Assembly: GCF_001425205.1 (NCBI RefSeq)
Contig: NZ_LMDW01000020.1
Coordinates: 37,151 to 101,150, forward strand
Reading direction: 5' to 3'
Length of the DNA: 64,000 nucleotides
Source of the DNA: Variovorax sp. Root411
Lineage (GTDB): Bacteria > Pseudomonadota > Gammaproteobacteria > Burkholderiales > Burkholderiaceae_C
The position numbers and the translations under genes are program-made. Each line of letters starts with the position of its first letter. The stretch's first letter is position 1. The notes below the pieces were generated by a model that saw only the letters and a list, made by a program, of their open reading frames with translations, was not told the origin of the DNA and did not search any database. Of the stretch, positions 1-8,099 are shown piece by piece.

Positions 1-303
1 TCATGCGGGCGGTGAGCACCATGTCCATGGCCTTGCTCTTGCCCACCGCGCGCGGCAGGCGCTGCGTGCCGCCGGCGCCGGGGATCACGCCGATCTTGAT
101 CTCGGGCTGGCCGAACTTCGCGTTGTCGGCCGCGATGATGAAGTCGCACATCATCGCCAGCTCGCAGCCGCCGCCCAGCGCAAAGCCGGCCACCGCGCCG
201 ATCACCGGCTTGCGGATCGAGCGGATGGTTTCCCAGTTGCGCGTGATGTAGTCGCCCTTGTAGGTGTCGATGAAGCTGTACTTGGCCATCGCCGCGATGT
301 CCT
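1..303 (-). pseudogene. Enoyl-CoA hydratase fragment, N-terminus missing
   Basis: Read on the minus strand, this stretch encodes a crotonase-fold core. It includes the oxyanion-hole segment AGFALGGGCELAMMCD, followed by FGQPEIKIGVIPGAGGTQRL and KAMDMVLTAR, which match the middle of short-chain enoyl-CoA hydratases (FadB1/PaaF type). The frame runs off the left window edge, so the C-terminal part should lie outside. Homology begins only at the DIAAMAK segment, which normally follows about 60 N-terminal residues carrying the first half of the CoA site. Those residues and the start codon are absent and unrelated sequence takes their place. The gene is therefore read as truncated and probably inactive. 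The identification is secure; the exact breakpoint (about 303) is good to within 10 bases. Confidence 0.8.
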
Positions 304-363
304 CGGGCACCGTCCTGGTTCTGGGTGCTACGGGAGGAGTTGGTTCGGCTGCAGTCCAGCTGC
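304..363 (+). pseudogene. 60-bp remnant of a medium-chain dehydrogenase/quinone reductase gene
   Basis: The plus strand encodes GTVLVLGATGGVGSAAVQL, the Rossmann-fold glycine motif of zinc-type alcohol dehydrogenases and NADPH:quinone reductases. Homology stops right after QL, and no other part of the family is visible on either side. It abuts the truncated enoyl-CoA hydratase in the opposite orientation, so the junction is a rearrangement scar. A chance ORF is unlikely given the motif. Bases 364-494, between this scrap and the next gene, hold no recognisable gene. Confidence 0.6.
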
Positions 364-419
364 GTCTCCTGGCAAATGCCGCCGTCGGCGATCAAAAATG
401 TTTGGCGTGTGCATGCCCT

Positions 420-437
420 GGGTCCAATGAAGGACCC
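420..437. repeat. Perfect inverted repeat GGGTCC-N6-GGACCC
   Basis: Six-base arms flank AATGAA. It lies 58 bases past the stop codon of the SDR gene that ends the minus-strand operon, so it could fold as a transcript-end hairpin, although no T-tract follows. It also resembles the GGTCC-N7-GGACC palindromes upstream of dctP and iclR, differing in spacer length (6 instead of 7) and sharing GGTCCAAT with the first of them. Its role is undecided. Confidence 0.45.
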
Positions 438-494
438 GGACAAGGCGTTGGCGTGGGTGGGTGGCAGCGAAGGGTTTGTCTGCAACCCTCTGTC

Positions 495-1298
495 TCAGAT
501 CAAGCCGGGCAACCCACATGAATGGCCGCCGTCCACCGGCAAGCAGACGCCGGTGATGAAGCGCGCTTCGTCCGACGCAAGGAAGACCGCGGCGTTGGCA
601 ATGTCCCAAGGCGAGCCGCATCGCTTCATGGGCACTGCGTTGCTCCTTGCGAGCTTCATTTCCTCGGTCGTCTTGTACTGGCCGGCGATCTGCTTGTAGA
701 CGAGCGGCGTATCGATGACGCCGGGCATGATCACGTTCGCGCGAATGCCCTTGTCGGCGTACTGCAAGGCGATCGCGACCGTCGCGTGATTCACCGCAGC
801 CTTGGAGGCGTAGTAGCCGAAGTACGAGTACCCGCTCCACCGGATGGCCGACAAGGACGAGATGTTCACGATCGAACCGCTGCTCTGTGCGAGGAAGTGC
901 GGAAGTACTGCGCGAACCGTTCGATGCAGCGAGCCGACGTTCAGGTCCATGCTTCGCTGGAACATGGCATCGTCGGTCTCCAGCGGACCGCCAGGGATGA
1001 CGACTCCCACATTGTTGTGAAGGATGTCGATCCGGCCAAACGCCTGAATGGTGGCCTTGATGGCCAGGTCGACCGACTCAGTGTTGGTGACATCGGCGGT
1101 CAGCGCCAGCGCCTTGCCTCTTTCGCTTCGGATGACCTGCGCCGTTTCGTCGGCGGCCTCCCGGATGCGGTCGATGGCCACCACCATCGCACCTTCGCGC
1201 GCGTAGGCCACGGCTGCAGCCTTTCCGTTGCTCCATTCCCCGGCAGGGCCGCCGGCCCCGAAAACGATGGCAACCTTGCCGTTCAGACGATCAGTCAT
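495..1298 (-). CDS. Short-chain dehydrogenase/reductase (SDR family)
   Basis: 267 residues, the usual length for classical SDRs. The cofactor loop is unusual: GAGGPAGEWSNG (residues 14-25) replaces the canonical TGxxxGIG, as in SDRs with an extended glycine loop. NNVG at 95-98, Ser147/148, and Tyr162 with Lys166 (YYASK) complete the catalytic set, and the C-terminal PVDGG motif is present. It probably oxidises a hydroxyl or reduces a ketone with NAD(P). It is the last gene of the minus-strand operon; its ATG lies two bases beyond the stop of the TRAP permease gene, so translation is likely coupled. Its substrate is presumably the imported acid or a product of it (inference). Confidence 0.85.
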   Translation of the reverse strand: MTDRLNGKVAIVFGAGGPAGEWSNGKAAAVAYAREGAMVVAIDRIREAADETAQVIRSERGKALALTADVTNTESVDLAIKATIQAFGRIDILHNNVGVVIPGGPLETDDAMFQRSMDLNVGSLHRTVRAVLPHFLAQSSGSIVNISSLSAIRWSGYSYFGYYASKAAVNHATVAIALQYADKGIRANVIMPGVIDTPLVYKQIAGQYKTTEEMKLARSNAVPMKRCGSPWDIANAAVFLASDEARFITGVCLPVDGGHSCGLPGLI

Positions 1299-1300
1299 GT

Positions 1301-3181
1301 TCAGTCCTTCAGGAAACCAATGGAAAGCCAGGGGAACACGGCGACCAGAACCAGGCCGAGTAACAAGGCAAGCATGTAGCCCCAGATCGGCCGGATGCCC
1401 TTGTCGGGATCGACGTTCCCGATCGCGCATGCGGAGTAGTAGCCCACGCCGAACGGCGGTGCAAAGAGGCCGAGGCCCATGCTCAGAACGACCACCATGG
1501 CGTAGTGAACTTCGTGGATGCCCAGCGCGCGCGCGATGGGAAACAGCAGCGGTCCGAACAACACGATCGCAGGAATGCCCTCGAGCACGCTTCCCAGGAC
1601 GATGAAGGCGAGGATGGAGACCACCATGAATGTGTTCTTCCCGCCCGGAAGTCCTTTCATGAATTCGGCCAACTCCCTGGAGAATCCGGATTGCGTCAAC
1701 GCCCATGCCATCGCCGATGCGGCGCCGATGATGAGAAGAATCGCACCCGAAAGAATGACGGTCTCCACCAGCATCGGGCCGAGTCGTCGCCAGTCGAATT
1801 CGCGATACAACGCAAGGCCCACGAAGATCGAATAGAGGATGCCGATGGTCGAGACCTCCGTGGCTGTCGCCACGCCTTCGACCACTGCGGCGCGAATCAC
1901 AAAGGGAAGGGCGATCGCGGGCGCAGCCACAAGCGACAGCTTCAGCACGTCCTTCCTTGAAGCGCGCGCCACGCCGGAAAGATCTTCCTTGCGATAGCGG
2001 TAGCCTACGACGACGCACAGAAAAATCCCGAGAACCAGCGCTGGCAGCAATCCCCCGGTGAAAAGTGCCGCGATTGACACGCTCGCGACCGAGCCGACAG
2101 TGATGAGCACGATCGAAGGCGGCACGGTCTCGGTCTGTGCGCCAGTCGCGGAAAGTAGCGCGACCAGTTCGCCTGGTTTGGCGCCGCGCTTGATCATTTC
2201 CGGGAACAAGGCCGGCGCGATGGCCGCCATGTCCGCCGCCTTCGAGCCCGAGATGCCGGAGACCAGATACATCGCGCCGACCAGCACGTACGACAGGCCG
2301 CCGCGAACATGCCCGAGCAGGCTGGCGAGGCACTGGATCATGGCCCGCGCCATGCCGGTCATCTCCAGAAGTTGCCCCAGGAAAATGAAGGTGGGCACGG
2401 CGAGCAGCATGAGGTGCGACATGCCCTCGTCCATTCGGCCGACAAGCGTCAGCATCGGGACGCGCGTCGTCAGGGCGAGATAGCCGAAGGTCGCCAGCGC
2501 GAACGCAAAGGCGATCGGAACCCCCGCGAACACGGCGACCGAAACCACGCCCACGAAGAAGATCACCAGGTTGATGTAGCCCGCGCCTTTCAGGTTCGAG
2601 CCGAACAGCCAGAACACAAGCACCGCGAGGCCGACCAGGGCGATCGCCGCCACGGCCTGTTTGTCCTTGACGATCTCGATCAAACGGAAGAGGCTGAAGC
2701 AGATCATCAGCGCGACGCCGAGCGGGATCGCAGACGCGCGCCAGGCATTGGAGACTTCAAGCGCGGACGAGGTGACGAAGGCTTCTTCGCTGGCGTAGTG
2801 GTACGCGGGGCCCAGAACCAGAAGAAGAAAGGCCAGCCCTGTCGCCAGCGAAAGCGATGCGAAGAAACTGCACCATCGCTCGCCCAGCATCGACACCAAC
2901 GCCGTCATGCGCATGTGTGAAGCCTGCCGGGTCGCGAGCGACGCACCCAGCATGGCGAGCCACAGGAACAGGATGGAGCAGAGCTCGTCCGACCAGATGA
3001 TCGGCACGTGAAAGACGTAGCGCGACACAACGCCGGCAAACAGCAGCGCAATGATTGCCGTGAGCAGCAGCGCGCTGACCGTTGCAACCAGGCGGAACAG
3101 GGCGCGTTCGGCCATGTGCAAGGGCCCATCCACAACGGCCGTGGGCACAGGCGGAATGGCCTTTATGACGTTCACGCTCAC
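1301..3181 (-). CDS. dctQM: TRAP transporter permease, fused DctQ-DctM
   Basis: 626 residues combining both membrane parts of a TRAP transporter. Residues about 25-190 form the four-helix small subunit (DctQ). Residues about 200-626 form the large DctM/SiaM subunit with many hydrophobic helices and the loop signatures SGISGSKAADMAAI and ATGAQTETVPPS. Such proteins use the sodium gradient to import the ligand delivered by the periplasmic receptor. The GTG start overlaps the dctP stop by four bases, indicating coupling. Natural Q-M fusions are known in the family. Transported substrate unknown; a carboxylate is the usual choice. Confidence 0.92.
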   Translation of the reverse strand: MSVNVIKAIPPVPTAVVDGPLHMAERALFRLVATVSALLLTAIIALLFAGVVSRYVFHVPIIWSDELCSILFLWLAMLGASLATRQASHMRMTALVSMLGERWCSFFASLSLATGLAFLLLVLGPAYHYASEEAFVTSSALEVSNAWRASAIPLGVALMICFSLFRLIEIVKDKQAVAAIALVGLAVLVFWLFGSNLKGAGYINLVIFFVGVVSVAVFAGVPIAFAFALATFGYLALTTRVPMLTLVGRMDEGMSHLMLLAVPTFIFLGQLLEMTGMARAMIQCLASLLGHVRGGLSYVLVGAMYLVSGISGSKAADMAAIAPALFPEMIKRGAKPGELVALLSATGAQTETVPPSIVLITVGSVASVSIAALFTGGLLPALVLGIFLCVVVGYRYRKEDLSGVARASRKDVLKLSLVAAPAIALPFVIRAAVVEGVATATEVSTIGILYSIFVGLALYREFDWRRLGPMLVETVILSGAILLIIGAASAMAWALTQSGFSRELAEFMKGLPGGKNTFMVVSILAFIVLGSVLEGIPAIVLFGPLLFPIARALGIHEVHYAMVVVLSMGLGLFAPPFGVGYYSACAIGNVDPDKGIRPIWGYMLALLLGLVLVAVFPWLSIGFLKD

Positions 3182-4191
3182 AGCGCTCCGACCGCTGCTT
3201 CAAGTTGCGCCCAGCCGGCCGCGGGGAACTTGCCTTGCCACTCCTTGTAGAAGCCCGCGGCCCGGAGCTTGTCCTGGAACTCTGAGGGCTTGGGCGTCGC
3301 GAACTGCAAACCCTTCTTCGTCAGGTCCTCGCGCAGGCTTGTGTTGAGCTTCACCAGGTCCTCGCGCTCTGCCATGGCGCCTGCATTCAGATGCTTGGTC
3401 AGGACGGCCTGAACATCCTTGGGCAGGGCGTCGAAGGCTGCGCGATTGCCGAGCAGCCAGAAGCCATCCCACATGTGGTTGGTCAGCGAACAGAACTTCT
3501 GCACCTCATAGAGCTTGAACGTCGACAGAACCGCCAAGGGATTTTCTTGCGCGTCCACGATCTTGGTCTGCAACGACGAGTACAGCTCGTTGGCGTTGAT
3601 GGTGGTCGGCGAGGCACCGAGGGCCTTGAACAGCGACGTCCACATGGCTGACGGCGGCACGCGAATCTTGACGCCCTGCAGATCCACCGGGCCGTTCACC
3701 GGCCGCGTGGCGGTGGTGATCTGCCTGAAGCCGTTGTCCCAGATCTTCTCGAAGGCAAAGATGGATCTGCTCTTCGCGATCTCGCCCCGGATGAATGCGC
3801 CGAGGCCGCCGTCCATGGCCTTCCAGACCGTGTCGTAGTCCTTGAATGCGAATCCCAGGCCACTGATGGCCGAATTCGGCACGAAGGTCGAAAGGACGAC
3901 GCCTGACAGCATGAAGAAGTCGACCGCGCCGGATCGCACCTGTCCCAGCACATCCGATTGGGAGCCGAGCTGGTCGGCGGGGAACACCTGCAGATCGAAA
4001 CGCCCCTTGGTGTCGACCTTGATGCGCTCTGAGGCCTCGGTCAGGCGCAGGTGCAGGGGGTGCGTGGCCGGCGCCGAGTGCGCGATGCGGTAGCTGAATT
4101 CAGCCGCGTTCGCATTGCGCAAGAGCGCCAACCCGGAAGACGCGACACATGCCGCAGAAATGCCCTTTACGAAATGCCGACGATCGATCAT
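3178..4191 (-). CDS. dctP: TRAP transporter periplasmic solute receptor (DctP family)
   Basis: 337 residues. The N-terminus (RRHFVKG, hydrophobic stretch, NANAAEF) is a signal peptide with a twin-arginine-like start. The mature part has DctP features: an early AHSAPATHPLH segment, the IRVPPSAMW helix that usually supplies the ligand-binding Arg, and DAQENP. It captures a carboxylate in the periplasm and passes it to the adjacent DctQM. It is first gene of the minus-strand operon. A sigma-70-like promoter (TTGACC-17-TCTAAT) lies 60-88 bases upstream, and one perfect GGTCC palindrome lies between promoter and start, so repression by the divergent IclR protein is likely. Confidence 0.9.
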   Translation of the reverse strand: MIDRRHFVKGISAACVASSGLALLRNANAAEFSYRIAHSAPATHPLHLRLTEASERIKVDTKGRFDLQVFPADQLGSQSDVLGQVRSGAVDFFMLSGVVLSTFVPNSAISGLGFAFKDYDTVWKAMDGGLGAFIRGEIAKSRSIFAFEKIWDNGFRQITTATRPVNGPVDLQGVKIRVPPSAMWTSLFKALGASPTTINANELYSSLQTKIVDAQENPLAVLSTFKLYEVQKFCSLTNHMWDGFWLLGNRAAFDALPKDVQAVLTKHLNAGAMAEREDLVKLNTSLREDLTKKGLQFATPKPSEFQDKLRAAGFYKEWQGKFPAAGWAQLEAAVGAL

Positions 4192-4209
4192 GAATGTCTC
4201 CGATTTGAA

Positions 4210-4226
4210 GGTCCAATATGCGGACC
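4210..4226. promoter_or_regulatory. Operator-like palindrome, copy 1
   Basis: GGTCCAATATGCGGACC: perfect five-base arms with a seven-base spacer, 19 bases before the dctP start and downstream of its predicted transcription start. With copies 2 and 3 it forms a set found only between two divergent genes beside an IclR-type regulator gene, which makes it a likely binding site. Confidence 0.7.
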
Positions 4227-4250
4227 ACTAATAAAACAATTGCGAACCAA

Positions 4251-4279
4251 ATTAGAGCCTCGTACACTTTGACGGTCAA
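4251..4279 (-). promoter_or_regulatory. Predicted sigma-70 promoter of dctP operon
   Basis: On the minus strand, -35 TTGACC and -10 TCTAAT are separated by exactly 17 bases. The segment is AT-rich compared with the surrounding GC-rich DNA. Initiation would fall near 4244, leaving palindrome copy 1 in the 5' leader as a roadblock-type operator. Confidence 0.5.
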
Positions 4280-4303
4280 TGCGATAGCGGGCAGCTAGAT
4301 GCA

Positions 4304-4332
4304 TTGGGCAGGGTTAATACGGTCCATTATTT
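4304..4332 (+). promoter_or_regulatory. Possible promoter of the iclR-led operon
   Basis: TTGGGC and TTATTT are separated by 17 bases; the -10 element lies inside palindrome copy 2, so a bound regulator would compete with RNA polymerase. The -35 element is only a fair match, hence the modest score. Confidence 0.35.
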
Positions 4333-4337
4333 GGACC
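4321..4337. promoter_or_regulatory. Operator-like palindrome, copy 2
   Basis: GGTCCATTATTTGGACC, with the same arms and spacer length as copies 1 and 3. Its centre is 33 bases (about three helical turns) from copy 3 and 111 bases from copy 1, so regulators bound to copies 2 and 3 would lie on the same DNA face. Confidence 0.7.
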
Positions 4338-4353
4338 GACATCGAGAATCGAA

Positions 4354-4370
4354 GGTCCAACATAGGGACC
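4354..4370. promoter_or_regulatory. Operator-like palindrome, copy 3
   Basis: GGTCCAACATAGGGACC, 23 bases before the iclR ATG and close to its ribosome-binding site. Consistent with autoregulation of the regulator gene. Confidence 0.7.
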
Positions 4371-4393
4371 CTTACTTGGAGACAAGCCAAGCC

Positions 4394-5209
4394 ATGACTG
4401 ACGACAACGATCGAGGCGATGCTGAACGCGGTGCGGCCTCCGCAAGCCAGACGCTCGACCGCGCGATCCATCTGGTCCGGCTGATTTCGGCGGCGCGCGG
4501 CACAGGACTGGCGCTGTCAGACCTCGTGCGTCTGGCGGGCCTGACGAAACCCACCACGCGACGGTTGCTCGTTTCGTTGATCGACAACGGAATGGTCGAA
4601 CAAGACCTCGAAAACCGTCGATACCACTTGGGTCCCGAGACCTATGCCTTCGGGGTCATCGCGGCAGAGCGTTTCGGGATTCATCGGCTCGCGGCGGACA
4701 GTCTGGCCAGGCTTGCAGCCCTCTCGGGCGATGCCGCCTTGTTGAGCGTCCAGCGCGGCACGGAGTGGGTGTGCCTCTCGCGCGAGGAGGGCTCCTTTCC
4801 TCTGCGCTCGCACGTGCTTCAGCCCGGAGACCGCCATCCGGTCGGCGCAGGTGCCGCTGGACTCGCGTTCATTGCGGCGTTGAGCGACGACGAAATCGCT
4901 GAGATGCTCGCCGTGAATGCGGACCGGTTGGTCGCGGACTATCCCGGCCATCCGGCGGACGCGCTGCGCCGCCTGATTGCCGAGACCCGAGCGAACGGCT
5001 ACGCGCTCAATTCAGGCTACGTCATCAAAGGCTCGTGGGGGATTGCCGTGGCGTTACGCGACCCGCGAAGCCATACCCATGCGGCACTCACCATCGCCGG
5101 TGTCGAAAGCCGATTCACTGGCGGCCGTGTCGAGGAGCTTGCGGCGATGTTGATCAACGAAAAGACCTTGCTCGAGCAGCGCCTCTGCGGCGTCATCCAA
5201 CCATCCTGA
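4394..5209 (+). CDS. IclR-family transcriptional regulator
   Basis: 271 residues. An N-terminal winged helix-turn-helix (about 20-80, with LSDLVRLAGLTKPTTRRLL as the recognition region) is followed by an IclR effector domain, including HPVGAGAAGLAFIAAL, the YALNSGYVIKGSWGIAVALRDP loop and a C-terminal helix. The ATG at 4394 was chosen because it follows GGAGA at a fitting distance and the frame upstream runs through the palindromes. It sits divergent to dctP and 80 bases before the thiolase gene. It very probably senses the substrate of this pathway or a CoA-pathway intermediate and binds the three GGTCC palindromes; this is inferred from position. Confidence 0.88.
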   Translation: MTDDNDRGDAERGAASASQTLDRAIHLVRLISAARGTGLALSDLVRLAGLTKPTTRRLLVSLIDNGMVEQDLENRRYHLGPETYAFGVIAAERFGIHRLAADSLARLAALSGDAALLSVQRGTEWVCLSREEGSFPLRSHVLQPGDRHPVGAGAAGLAFIAALSDDEIAEMLAVNADRLVADYPGHPADALRRLIAETRANGYALNSGYVIKGSWGIAVALRDPRSHTHAALTIAGVESRFTGGRVEELAAMLINEKTLLEQRLCGVIQPS

Positions 5210-5289
5210 GTCCGGGTGGCAACCCGGACCGGTTCATCACCCGCGGTCTTCAGGCCGCAGAAATTCCGTTATTGAAGGAGACAAGTTTC

Positions 5290-6459
5290 ATGACCAAGCG
5301 CGCTGTGATCGTGGGTTGGGCCCACACCCCTTTCGGCAAACTCGACGATCCCGACGTCGAGTCTTTGATTGCCCGTGTATCGGGTGCCGCCCTTGCGCAT
5401 GCGCAGGTGGAACCGGAGGATGTAGACGCCGTCACCGTCGGCGTTTTCAACAACGGACTCACCCCGCAAGGCTTCGAAGGCGGACTCGTGTCCCTCGGTG
5501 TTCCCGGCTTGCGCTTTACGCCGTCGACCCATCTCGAGAATGCCTGCGCGACCGGCTCCGCTGCGATCTACAGCGCGCTGGACTTCATCGAGAGTGGACG
5601 CGGTCGCATCGCGCTCGCCATCGGCGCCGAAAAAATGACGGCCGTGCCGTCGCGAATGATCCCCGACATCCTGCTGAGCGGCTGCTACCGGCGCGAGGAA
5701 GAGAGCCCTGAAGGTTTTGCGGGCATCTTCGGCCAGATCGCCTCCGCCTACTTCGAGCGCTACGGCAATCACAGCGAAGAGATGGCCATGATCGCGGCGA
5801 AGAACCACGCGAACGGCGTCAGCAATCCGTTCGCGCACTTCCGCAAGGACGTCGGCTTCGACTTCTGCAACAACGTGTCGGACAAGAATCCATTGGTCGC
5901 TGGCCCGTTGCGGCGAACGGATTGCTCGCTGGTGTCAGACGGCGCTGCGGCGGTCGTGCTTGCAGACGAAGAAACCGCTGCAGCGATGGTTCGCGCGATC
6001 CGCTTTCGCGCGAGGACGCAGGTGAACGACATGATGCCGCTGTCAAGGCGCGACCCGATCGCCTTTGAGGGCGCGCGGCGTGCATGGACCCAGGCGCGCG
6101 AAATCGCCGGTGTCTCGCTCGACGATCTCAGCTTGGTGGAAACGCACGACTGCTTCACGATCGCCGAGATGCTCGAGTACGAGGCCATGGGCCTGGCCGC
6201 ACCGGGTGAAGGCTGGAAGGTCGCGCGCGAAGGCATCACGCGCAAGGATGGACGCTTGCCGGTCAATGCATCCGGCGGCCTGAAGGCGAAGGGGCACCCG
6301 CTCGGCGCCACCGGCGTGTCCATGCATGTGATGGCGACCATGCAGCTGATGGGCGAGGCGGGCGACATGCAGATTCCCGGTGCGAAGCTCGCCGGTGTCT
6401 TCAACATGGGCGGCGCCGCGGTCACCAACTACGTATCGATTCTGGAGCGCACGAAGTGA
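5290..6459 (+). CDS. SCP2-type thiolase / acyl-CoA acyltransferase
   Basis: 389 residues of thiolase fold. The nucleophilic Cys86 lies in ENACATGSAA, HDCF is the SCP2-thiolase signature, and His336 lies in GLKAKGHPLGATG. The usual C-terminal CxGGG loop reads NMGGAA, without the second catalytic Cys, as in many SCP-x/SCP2-like members. Likely role: CoA-dependent cleavage of a 3-oxoacyl-CoA made from the imported acid. The ATG at 5290 follows GGAGA; a longer in-frame reading would overlap the iclR gene. The CoA-ligase GTG overlaps its stop (GTGA), so the two are coupled. Confidence 0.85.
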   Translation: MTKRAVIVGWAHTPFGKLDDPDVESLIARVSGAALAHAQVEPEDVDAVTVGVFNNGLTPQGFEGGLVSLGVPGLRFTPSTHLENACATGSAAIYSALDFIESGRGRIALAIGAEKMTAVPSRMIPDILLSGCYRREEESPEGFAGIFGQIASAYFERYGNHSEEMAMIAAKNHANGVSNPFAHFRKDVGFDFCNNVSDKNPLVAGPLRRTDCSLVSDGAAAVVLADEETAAAMVRAIRFRARTQVNDMMPLSRRDPIAFEGARRAWTQAREIAGVSLDDLSLVETHDCFTIAEMLEYEAMGLAAPGEGWKVAREGITRKDGRLPVNASGGLKAKGHPLGATGVSMHVMATMQLMGEAGDMQIPGAKLAGVFNMGGAAVTNYVSILERTK

Positions 6460-8099
6460 CTGCCACGGCGCCAACGATTCCAGCAGCCTCCCGCAGGGTG
6501 ATGAACCTGGCCCATTGGGCGACGCAGAACGCCAGGCGGCTGCCCGAGCACATTGCGCTTGTCTGGGGCGACGCATCGTGGACGTGGGAACAGTTCGATG
6601 CACGGGTTTCTGCATTCGCTGCGGCACTCGCCGAGCGGGGCGTCCGCCCCGGCGACAAGGTGCTGGTCCACTCGAAGAACAGCAACGAGATGTTCGAGTC
6701 GATGTTTGCGACCTTCAGGCTCGGGGCCGTCTGGGTCCCGACGAATTTCCGCATCACGCCCGAAGAGGTCGTGTACATGGCGAGGGTTTCGCAAAGTCGC
6801 ACCTTTCTGTGCCAGACCGATTTCCCCGAATACGCGGCCGCAGTCTGCGAAGCACTCCCCGACACAGACGTGGTCTGGCTCGAAGGCGCAAAGAGCTGGC
6901 GCGACGCCGAACATCCTCGTGTGGGTGATCTCATCGCTGCATGCCTCGGGAAGACGGCGCCCAATGCGCCGGTCGAGCAAGACAGCCCTTGCTGGTTTCT
7001 CTTCACCTCCGGCACGACGGGCAAGCCCAAGGCAGCCGTGCTCACGCATGGGCAGCTGGCGTTCGTGGTCAACAACCATCTGGCGGACCTGCTTCCGGGG
7101 ACCACTTGCGAGGATGGATCGCTTGTTGTTGCCCCGCTCTCGCACGGCGCGGGCGTGCACCAGCTGAACATGGTCGCGCGCGGAGCCAAGACCGTGCTTC
7201 TGCCTTCGGACCGGTTCGACATTGGCCAGGCTTACGAGCTCATCGAGAAGCATCACCTGACCAATCTGTTCACCGTGCCCACCATCCTCAAGATGATGGT
7301 CGAGCATCCCAGCGTGGACGAGTGGGATCACTTCAGCTTGCGGTACGTGGTCTATGCAGGCGCACCGATGTACGAAGCGGACAAGCGGCGCGCACTGAAG
7401 AAACTGGGTCCGGTGCTTGTTCAGTACTACGGACTCGGGGAAGTGACAGGCAACATCACCGTCCTGCCTCCGGGTGAGCATGAAGGCGAGACTGCAGGCG
7501 CACGCGGTGCCACCTGCGGCTATGAGCGCACCGGCATGGAAGTGTCGATCCAGGATGACGACGGCAACGAACTGCCCTTCGGCCAGACCGGCGAGGTGTG
7601 CGTGATCGGTCCTGCCGTGTTCGTCGGTTACTACAACAACCCCGAGGCGAACGCCAAGGCGTTCCGCGATGGCTGGTTTCGCACGGGTGACATGGGGCAC
7701 ATGAACAAGGACGGCTTCGTGTTCCTTACAGGACGCTCCTCGGACATGTATATCTCCGGAGGCTCGAACATTTATCCCCGAGAGATCGAAGAAAAAATTC
7801 TCCTGCACGACGACATCACCGAAGTGGCGGTGCTCGGTCTGCCAGATGCGCAGTGGGGAGAGATTGGCGTCGCGGTTTGCGTACGCAAGGAAGGCTCTTT
7901 GCTGAGCGAAAAGGAACTTCTTGACTGGATGTCGACCCGCATCGCCCGCTACAAGCTGCCCAAGCAGGTGTACTTCTGGGCGGCCCTTCCCAGATCGGGC
8001 TACGGGAAGGTTCCAAAACGCATGGTGAAGGATGAATTAGCCCGCCGCGGAGTTGCCGTGGAGCTTGAGGAAGCGGTGAACCGCCATGCGACGCATTGA
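6456..8099 (+). CDS. AMP-forming acyl-CoA ligase
   Basis: 547 residues of the ANL superfamily. The P-loop TSGTTGKPK is at 184-192; YYGLGEVTG (A5 region), GWFRTGDMG (A7), GRSSDMYISGGSNIYPREIE (A8 hinge) and the C-terminal lysine region GYGKVPKR (A10) are all present. It should adenylate a carboxylic acid and transfer it to CoA, trapping the TRAP substrate in the cell. The GTG start overlaps the thiolase stop. Substrate class (medium-chain, aromatic or alicyclic) cannot be told from sequence alone. Confidence 0.88.
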   Translation: MTATAPTIPAASRRVMNLAHWATQNARRLPEHIALVWGDASWTWEQFDARVSAFAAALAERGVRPGDKVLVHSKNSNEMFESMFATFRLGAVWVPTNFRITPEEVVYMARVSQSRTFLCQTDFPEYAAAVCEALPDTDVVWLEGAKSWRDAEHPRVGDLIAACLGKTAPNAPVEQDSPCWFLFTSGTTGKPKAAVLTHGQLAFVVNNHLADLLPGTTCEDGSLVVAPLSHGAGVHQLNMVARGAKTVLLPSDRFDIGQAYELIEKHHLTNLFTVPTILKMMVEHPSVDEWDHFSLRYVVYAGAPMYEADKRRALKKLGPVLVQYYGLGEVTGNITVLPPGEHEGETAGARGATCGYERTGMEVSIQDDDGNELPFGQTGEVCVIGPAVFVGYYNNPEANAKAFRDGWFRTGDMGHMNKDGFVFLTGRSSDMYISGGSNIYPREIEEKILLHDDITEVAVLGLPDAQWGEIGVAVCVRKEGSLLSEKELLDWMSTRIARYKLPKQVYFWAALPRSGYGKVPKRMVKDELARRGVAVELEEAVNRHATH

